A stretch of DNA of 64,000 nt. Source: Nostoc sp. PCC 7524. GTDB taxonomy: Bacteria; Cyanobacteriota; Cyanobacteriia; Cyanobacteriales; Nostocaceae. The notes below the pieces were generated by a model that searched no databases, was not told the origin of the DNA, and saw only the letters and a program-made list of their open reading frames with translations. The position numbers and the translations under genes were made by a program. Of this stretch, positions 13,101 through 22,100 are shown piece by piece; positions within the stretch are counted from its first letter, which is position 1, and each line of letters opens with the position of its first letter. Location of the stretch: contig NC_019684.1 in NCBI RefSeq assembly GCF_000316645.1, forward strand, positions 1,612,001 to 1,676,000, in the 5' to 3' direction.

Positions 13101-16100
13101 ACTTCTGATTTTACTTTAGAGTGATCTATTGCTCCTAGTTTCACTCCACCATTGGTCGTATTAACTGTACTCAAATTATTGACAAATGCTTCAACTGTCT
13201 TAGCTATATAATTTTTTGCAACTGCCCCTCCACCTGATATAGATGCACCGTATTGGCTGATTCCTCCTGTTAGTAAAGTGGCTGTAGAGTTTGCATCAAT
13301 ATTCGATTTAGATTCTGATAGCAGATTCACACTGCCATCTGCTGTGACAATTGTTGCTCTAGCAATATAAGACCTAACGGTGTTGCTAACATCATTATCA
13401 GCCTTGACTATCCCAATGGTAATTGCAGGCCCAATACTGAAAGAAAACGCCAGATTTCCACCAGTAGAATTGGCTATAATGGTAGCATCATCATTTGCTT
13501 TCAGATTAACATTTCCACTGTTACTGGTTTTGACTGTACTACCATTAGTAATAAATGCCTCGATAGTGTTTTTGGTCTTGTTTGTAGAACTCGTAGCCGT
13601 TAAAGCACCAGCCAATGCTCCTACAGATAAAGCACCTGTCTCGGCATAAGCAGCGATTTCTGTAGTAGAGTCTGCTGTTACATTGACTGCGCCAGTGGTT
13701 AAAACAATAGAATTATCAATATAGGCTCGGACTGTGTTGCTAATTTCATTTTCAACAACTGAAACTCCTACGGATAATACACCCGCTTTGTTACCCACGA
13801 CGATGGCAAAGGCAATAGCACCGGCACCTGCGGTGATCTCAGCGTCATCTTTAGCAAGTAGTGTGACATCCTGAGCATTCACCTCAGCACTATTTTTGAT
13901 TGCCGCCTCAATTTTATTGCTGATAGTGTTACCAGAGCCAGCACCTGCTCCGGCAAATGCACCTGAGTTCTGAGTTATACTAGCCGATCCTGCTGCACCT
14001 ACAGTGACAGCAAGGATTTTGGACTTAGAGATAGCATTCAGTTCTAAATTTCCTTTTGCAGTAATGCTGGAGCTATCAACATAAGCTGTAACTTGATTGC
14101 TAATCTTATTGACTGCTGCGGATGCTCCGACTGAAACTGCTAAACTATTTCTTCCTCCCACTGTGAATGCACCAACAACAGTACCAGCACCTGCTGTAAT
14201 TTCAGACTTATCTTCAGCAGAGAGGATGACGGCATTACCATTGACAGTAGTATTTTTAATTACTGCCTCAATTTTATTGTCAATGGTGTTACCAGAGCCG
14301 GCTCCGGTTCCGGCAAATGGGGCTGAAGTATTACTTGGAACACCTACAGATGCTGTGCCACCGACTGTGTAAGACCCAATTATGGCAGTGGATTCAGCAG
14401 TTAGCTCTACATTTCCTTGTGCAGAGATGGTTGAGTTATCAACATACGCTAATACTTCATTGCTAATCTCATTAACTGCTACAGATACTCCTACTGACAC
14501 TGCACTACTGTTGCTAGCTCCCACAAATGCAAAAGCCACAGAACCAGCAACAGCAATAACATCAGACTCATCTGTGGCAGTGAGCTTAACAACGTTACCA
14601 CTCACATTAGAACTCTGTCTAATTGCTGCTTCAATGGTGTTTTCAATAGTGTTGCCAGAACCTGCTCCTGCTCCCGCTAATGCTCCTGAAAGACCACTAC
14701 CGCTTCCAGTACCCGAAGTACCAGAGACTGTGCCACCAATTGTGTACGCTCGGATGTCAGCAGTGGCAGTAGCACTGAGCGCCACATTCCCTTGAGCATC
14801 TACTATTGATTTATCAATATAAGCTAATATTTCATTTTTGATTTCATTGACTGCGGCTGATACTCCAACTGAAATTGCTCCACTGATATTATTGGTATTT
14901 TCCCCTGCAAAAGCCAAGACAATATCACCTGCTCCAGCAATAATCTGAGATTCATCTTTTGCTATGAGTGTGACACTATTGCCACTGACATTGGAACTAT
15001 TCTTAATTGCTGCTTCAATGGTGTTTTCAATAGTGTTGCCAGAACCTGCTCCTGCTCCTGCCAATGCTCCTGCCAAACCAGGTTTAGCAGGAGTTCCAGT
15101 ACCTGCAGAGGCAGACACTGTGCCACCGATAGTGTAAGCTTGGATATCAGCATCAGCAGTAGCAGTGAGTGCCGCATCCCCTTGGGCATCTACTTCTGAG
15201 CTATCAATATACGCTAATACTTCATTATTTTTAATTTCATTAACTGCGACTGATACCCCAACTGAAATTGCTCCACTTTGTAAACTGCCTGCATTCGTAC
15301 TTCCTGATATAGCCACTGCTGTGGCTGTAATTTTGGATGTATTTTTTGCTTTCAGGGTTAAATCAGCAACGTCGCTAATGCTACCGTCTTTAATGTAGGC
15401 ATCGGTATCGGTGAGGATGACATTGGTGGCTTCTGCTCCACCACCACTCAGACCAAGAGAGAGATTCTGACCGAAGGAGACCGCAACAGATACAGATACA
15501 CTTCTGGCGGTAATGGTAGCATCTGAGTCTGCGGTAATCTCTATATTATTTTTGGGAGAAGAAACTGTGGCTTTGTTAATGTAGGCGGAAACTTGATTTT
15601 CAATAGTGTTTCTGGCTAGTGATACTCCAATAACAATGGATATTGAGTTATTGTTGCTGCCAGAAAAACCATATGTGGCACCACCAGCATCAGCAGTAAT
15701 TTTAGAAGTATCTTGAGCTTTAATGGCGGTTAATCCAGCATTGGCAACTATGGTGCTGCTATCAATGTAAGCTTGAACGGTGTTTTTAATATCATTTGTA
15801 GCTTCTGCACCTGCACCATTCAAGGCTGCTGAGACCTTATCGCCAATTGCACCAGTTCCAGATACTCCTACAGCTGCCGCATCAATGGTGGCATTAGATA
15901 TAGCTTCTAATGTCAGTCCGCCAGTTGTTGCTGTAGCTGTGTTATCTGCACTTTGTATGTAAGCCTGAACTGTATTACTGATGGTATTGCGAGCTACACT
16001 GGCTCCAAAGGCTCCGGCTACATTGTTTTCGGTCGCTAACGAGACAGCAACAGTGACTGCACCAACGTCGGCTTTAATTTTTGTGATGTCATTCGCTGTA

Positions 16101-19100
16101 AGAATGAGGTTGTTAGCAGAAATTCCTGTGCTACTACCCTGATTTATAAACGCTTGTACCTGAGTTGCGACTTTGTTCTCCGCTAAAGCAATTGCAAGAG
16201 TGCCAGTAATGGCAGTATTTGGGCCGGTATATTGGGTTGATCTTGTTTGGCTTTGGTCTGTTCTCAGTTGTGCCTGATATACGGATATAAGCAATACTGT
16301 TTTTGGCAATGCTGATAATAATCCGGTTCCTCCCACTGCCCCTGTCCCTGTTGCCACAATAGCAGTAATGGTATCTAGATCCTTCTCCCCAAATGTGGCT
16401 GTTTGTGTGATGTTGCCACGGGCGGTGATACTAGAATTTTCGATGTAGGCTCTGATGTCGTTAACTGATGTTTCTGATTTTGTGCCATCCTCTTTGTAAC
16501 CAATGAAGTTGTTAGCGACTGAGGCTCCAATAGCAAAATTGGTGCTTCCTACTATACTCACTACTGCTGCTACAATGTTTGATGTATTCTCTGCCTTTAA
16601 GTTTAAATCGGTGACATTATCAATGGTGCTGTCTTTAATGTAGGCGTTGGTATCACTGAGAATATAGTTCTTAGCATCTGCACCGCCACCACTTAGAGCA
16701 AATGATGTGGGAGTCTGCTGACTAGTAGCTGCGATCGCAATAGATACGGCTATACTGATGGCCTCAATGGTAGCATCGGAGTCGGCGGTAATCTCTATAT
16801 TGTTACTGGTTGAAGAGACTTTAGCTTGATCAATATAGGCAGAAACCTGATTGTCAATTGTGTTTTTCGCTAATGCTACACCAATAGCGATCGCTACATT
16901 ACGATTACTAATAGTAGAGCTTAAAGCTCCACCACCTGCAAAGGAGGTTATTGTGGAGGTGTCTATAGCAGAGATAGATATTGTATCTTTGCCTGTAACC
17001 ACAGCATTATCTTTAATAGCCGCTTCTATGGTGTTATTAATTTCGTTATTTGCAATCCCACCTCCTCCGGCTAAAGCTCCACCAGTTGTTGTATTAGGAG
17101 CGTTTACAGCAATAGACCCTCCTAGGACTAGGTTCTCAATAGTGGCAGTAGAAGTAGCAGACACGCTAATTCCTCCAGTGGCAGAATTAACGTGAGTATC
17201 TGTGTTTTCAATTAAGGCTTGAATCTTGTTATCTATGTCATTGAAAGCGTTTGATGCCCCTATCGCCGCAGATATACCGACGGGAGAACCTCTTAACGCC
17301 CTTGAGTATGAGATTCCTAGTCCACCTGCATCAGCTGAAATCTTGGATGTATCTGTAGCTGTAACGGTAATATCTTCTTTGGCATCTACATCAGCAGTGT
17401 TACGAATGGTTGCTTTTATGGTGTTTTTGATGATGTTATAAGAACTAGCCCCGGCTCCTGACAGAGTCAGTGTAGCACCACCTAGGCTACCAGGTTGTAA
17501 ATCACTAACGAACTGATTAGCGACCGAAATAGCTCCGGCAATTGATAAGGCTTCAATATTATTGCCTCCATCAGCTTCTTCTGATTTAGCAGTAATACTC
17601 ACGCCCCCTGCTGAGGAATTGATTGTGGACTTATCAATGTATGCTTGAATACTATTCTTAATATCATTGGTGGAAATGGCGGCACCAAGGCTAATTGGAA
17701 CTCTATTACTTCCTTGGAATCCACTTAAAGCTACCCCAATGGACACACCACCTGCATCAGCTTTAATCTTCGATTTATCCTTGGCTTCTAAGGTGACAGT
17801 GTCTATGCTACTGACATTGGAACTATTCTCAATAGTGGCTGCAATTGTATTCTTAATCGTATTACCAGATCCAGCCCCAGCACCGGCAAAAGCCACGGAC
17901 AAACTATCGCCACTAACCCCGGCAATTGAACCACCTATGCTGAGAGCTTTGATATCTGCGGTAGAGACAGCCGTGATGGTGATAGCTCCCAAAGAATTAA
18001 TTATCGAGTTATCTACATAGCTCTTGATGTTGTTGTCTATATCATTGACGGATGCCGAAGCTCCTACAGAGGGTGAAAAGGTAGCACCACCGATAGCTCT
18101 AGACAAAGCCAAACTAAATCCACCAGCATCAGCTTCAATAGAGGAATTATCTTTAGCGTTGATTTTGACATTATTACTACTGATATTGGAACTATTCTTA
18201 ATAGCCGTCTCAATTTCATTTTTGATGATGTTCTCAGAGCCTGATCCCGCCCCTGCCAACGCTAGTGATTTTGTACTTCCAGAAAGAACACTAGATGCTG
18301 TTCCACTGAGAGTAACAGCTAAAATTTCGGCATTGGAGGTAGCATTTAGTTCAACATTACCTAATGTAGAGATGGTTGAATGATCAATATAGCTATAAAT
18401 ATCATTGCTAATATCATTGATTGCTGCTGAAGTGCCTACAGAAACCGCAGCACTGGGTACAGCTACCGGAGCGATGGTCAAGGCCACATCACCAGCAGCT
18501 GCTATAATTTCCGAGTCATCTTCAGCTTTGAGAGTTACTAATGCGTTATCTGGGTTATTCTCAAAAACTGTGATATTACTTGCCTTGATGAATACTTCAG
18601 TAATTCCACTAATAGTATTTTCTGAACCAGCACCAGCACCTGCAATATTCACACTGATCGGGCTATTGGCGGTACCAGCTGGGGTACTTCCCACTACTGC
18701 ACCGCCCACTGTCAGGGCAAAGAGTTTTGAGTTGGAAGTTGCAGAGAGATCAACTATACCCCTGGTAGTAATGCTTGAATTCTCTATATAAGCACGAATC
18801 TTGTTATCTTCATTTTCGTTGGTAGCAGCTGAGTAACCAACGGTGACACTAATTGATGCTGTACCAAAACCAGCAAAACCGGCAATGGCATAAATATCAG
18901 AACTATCATTAGCAGTAACGATCAAGTCACTGTTTGCATCAATTATGGCATCTGTTAAGAAAGCCTCTGTTTGATTGCGTAAGACATTCCGAGAGTATGA
19001 ACCAGGAATACTCACCTGTACCCCTACCCCTGGTTGTCCTTCTCTGGCAAAAGCACCACTCAAACCAACGGCAACGGCACTGACTATAGCTTGTTTTTCT

Positions 19101-22100
19101 GCCTTAGTCGTGACTTGCCTTGCTTTGACGGTAGCACCATTAATAAAAGATTGCGTGGTGTGATCAATATCGTTGATGCTGAAAGCACCAAATAGTCCAA
19201 ATGAAACAGCTTGTCCGAAGGCGAGAGTAGCACCACCAGATGCAGCGACAAAAAGCGTATCATTTATACTTTCTAGCTTAACATCACCATTGTTAGCGGT
19301 AATGCTACCAACGTCATTGATGTAAGCTTGAGTAGTTTCATCAATATCGTTAATTGAGCTACTACCAGAGACACTTATACCGAAGGGGTTGGGATTATCT
19401 ACGTCTGTGGGTAGTTTAACCGCAATAGAACCCGCCAAGGAAAATCCCCAGATATTTCCACTGGTTGTAGCTTTGACATTGATGTTGCCAGTTACATCAA
19501 TTAATGTACCTTCATCACCTGGTGTTTTGTCTTCATCCGTTTGTTCCTTACCAATAATGGCTTTGGTCTTACGAGTGATATCATTGAAGGCAAAACTAGC
19601 CCCAATACCTATACTCTCAGTTAGTTGCACGGACCCAGCAATATTGATACGTGTTGCTTCGGATTCAGCAATCACTGACAATGGCCCGCCAGTAATCTTG
19701 ACACCGCTTTCTATCTGAGCAATGGTTTCACTATCTTGAATTAAACCGACACCAGTCCCAGTAAAGCCAAAGGTTTCCGCTTCACCACCTGCTTGTCCTA
19801 GTGTCAAAGAAATAATTTTTTCTTTGGCTTTTACCTCTAAGCCATCACCAAGGGAACCTGTATGAATTACTGCCCCACTTTCAATTTTGGCGATGGTCTC
19901 ATTTTCCATGTTCTGGATAATTGCCGTGCCACCAACACCATTTTTGGCACGGTTGCCGAAAATAGTAATTGCTTCATCAGCAGATTTTCTAAGCACGGCT
20001 CTAGCAATGACATCTGCTGCTAAGTCTATGTGAACGATCCCACCTGCATCCAAGGTGATAATATCTGTCTTGGCATTGACACTAACTGACTGGGTGGGAG
20101 TTTGATAATCAGAATTCTGGTTGATTTGAGTACCAGAGCGAATAATCGCTTTTGAACTGTTGTTAAATTGTGTGAATGCAAATGAGAGTGCAAAAGCGAA
20201 ATTACCGTCTATTTTTTTAGTAACTGGGTCTTTCCTACCCCGATTCTTACTGGTGACAAAAGTATTAAAGATGCGATTTGTTAATCCCAGTCTGCCATCG
20301 AGAGCAAATGCCTTCAAGAGAACGCCTAAATTTCCTGTGGCATCTAAGGGGTTGTTTGTAAAATCGAATTCTTGCTGGAAGTCCAGTAAAAATGGATAAA
20401 TGAGGTTGGATGTTACCTTAATGTTGCGTCGAGCATCGATTTTTGCGACTCTAATAGGGTTGCCAAGAACATCCAATCTATTGTCAATAATTGCTTCTAC
20501 TCTATTGTTGTACAAGCTAATGGCGGTAGAAGCAGCAATTGAGACACCTCTTCCTTGTTGTCCTCCTACTGGGGGTGTACCAACACCAGGGGTAGAACCC
20601 TTTCCACTTTCTGTATCTACAAGTGTTTGGGCTCTTTGTATAATTGAGGCGTTAATAACGACATCAGTATCAGACTTGAGAACTGCATCAGCACCCACTT
20701 TAGCAATCACATCATGCTCAAGCAGGTTTAAGCCGAAGCCTACTGCCGCAGAAAATTGGTTTTGGCCAGTCATCTGTCCAAAGGGACTGCCTGTATCACC
20801 CCTGAGCATTTCCTTACTTGTTCCTGGTTGTAGGAGTTGGGGTGATACAGTGGCAAAAGCTAAAGGAGCGCCTAAGAAATCACGAATCTTGGGGTAGGAG
20901 CCAGATACGCCTCTGGAAGTAGTTATGTTTTGAGCTGTTAAGTTGGCATTAACTCCAATCCCTGTATTTTCTTCGGGACGCAGTAACTTGTGTCCTGTAC
21001 CCGTCGCCACACTCGCATCAATATCAATCGGTTGAGCTAGAAATGCCTCTATTTCCGATTCTGTTAGTTGGATAGTATTTTCATCGATAACGACAACATA
21101 GTAATCATCACCATCTTGTAAGCCAGCAATTGCTTCATCGCCAACTGTGACTGTGGCAAATGATCTCAGGTTATGTAGAATCCCTGCTGCCCCAGTTTCT
21201 AAATTAATGGCAATCCCATCGGTGGCATTGGTTGCTGATGCTGCTAGTTTAATCGTGTCGTCATCAACTATGATTGCATAATACTTTTGGTTGGCTTCTA
21301 GTCCATCAATTGCAGTCCCAGGGTTGCCCAAGTAGTTAATTTGGTATGTCAGTTCATCACCTGTTGTTAACCCATGTCCGACAATGGTAATTGTGTCGTT
21401 TGTTAAATCTACACTTGTGTTGGGGTCAAACGACAAATTAATTGGGATTGTTTGTTGGGTAACAATGCTTTGGTCTGTTCTGTAGACAACTGTATCCCCT
21501 GTTTGAAATCCGTGGTTAGGGATTTTAATGGTGTTGTTTTGATTATTGACGACTTTACTATCTGAGGGGTCAAAACTGATCAGACTCTCCAGGCTAGTTA
21601 AGATGTGATTGGAGCCAGCACCCTTAGTTCCTAAATCTAGTGCTACTCCTTGTAAGGCGTTGCTCTGGGTAGATGCCAATTTAATCGTATTGGCATCCTC
21701 TACAATTACAAAATAATCACCAAGATTTAATAGAGCATCAATTTCTTGACCTTGAGGATCTCTGGTATAGATAACTGGCTGACCAGTTTTGAATTGATGA
21801 TTGGCAATGGTGACAGTATCATCATCTAAATTTACTGCTGTCTCAGGGTCAAAACTGATTTCATTTCTGCGTTCTTGAATAAAAGTTAATAAGTGATTGG
21901 AACCTTCTCCCTTACTTCCTAGGTCCAGTCCTACTCCATTTGCTGCATCTTCTGGGGTATATGCCAATTTGATAGTATTGGCATCCTCTACAATCACAAA
22001 ATAATAGCCTTGTGTGGTCAGGATATCAATTTCTTCCCCTTGGGGATCTCCGTAATAGGCAACTAACTGACCATTGGTTAAACCGTGATTGTTAATAGTG

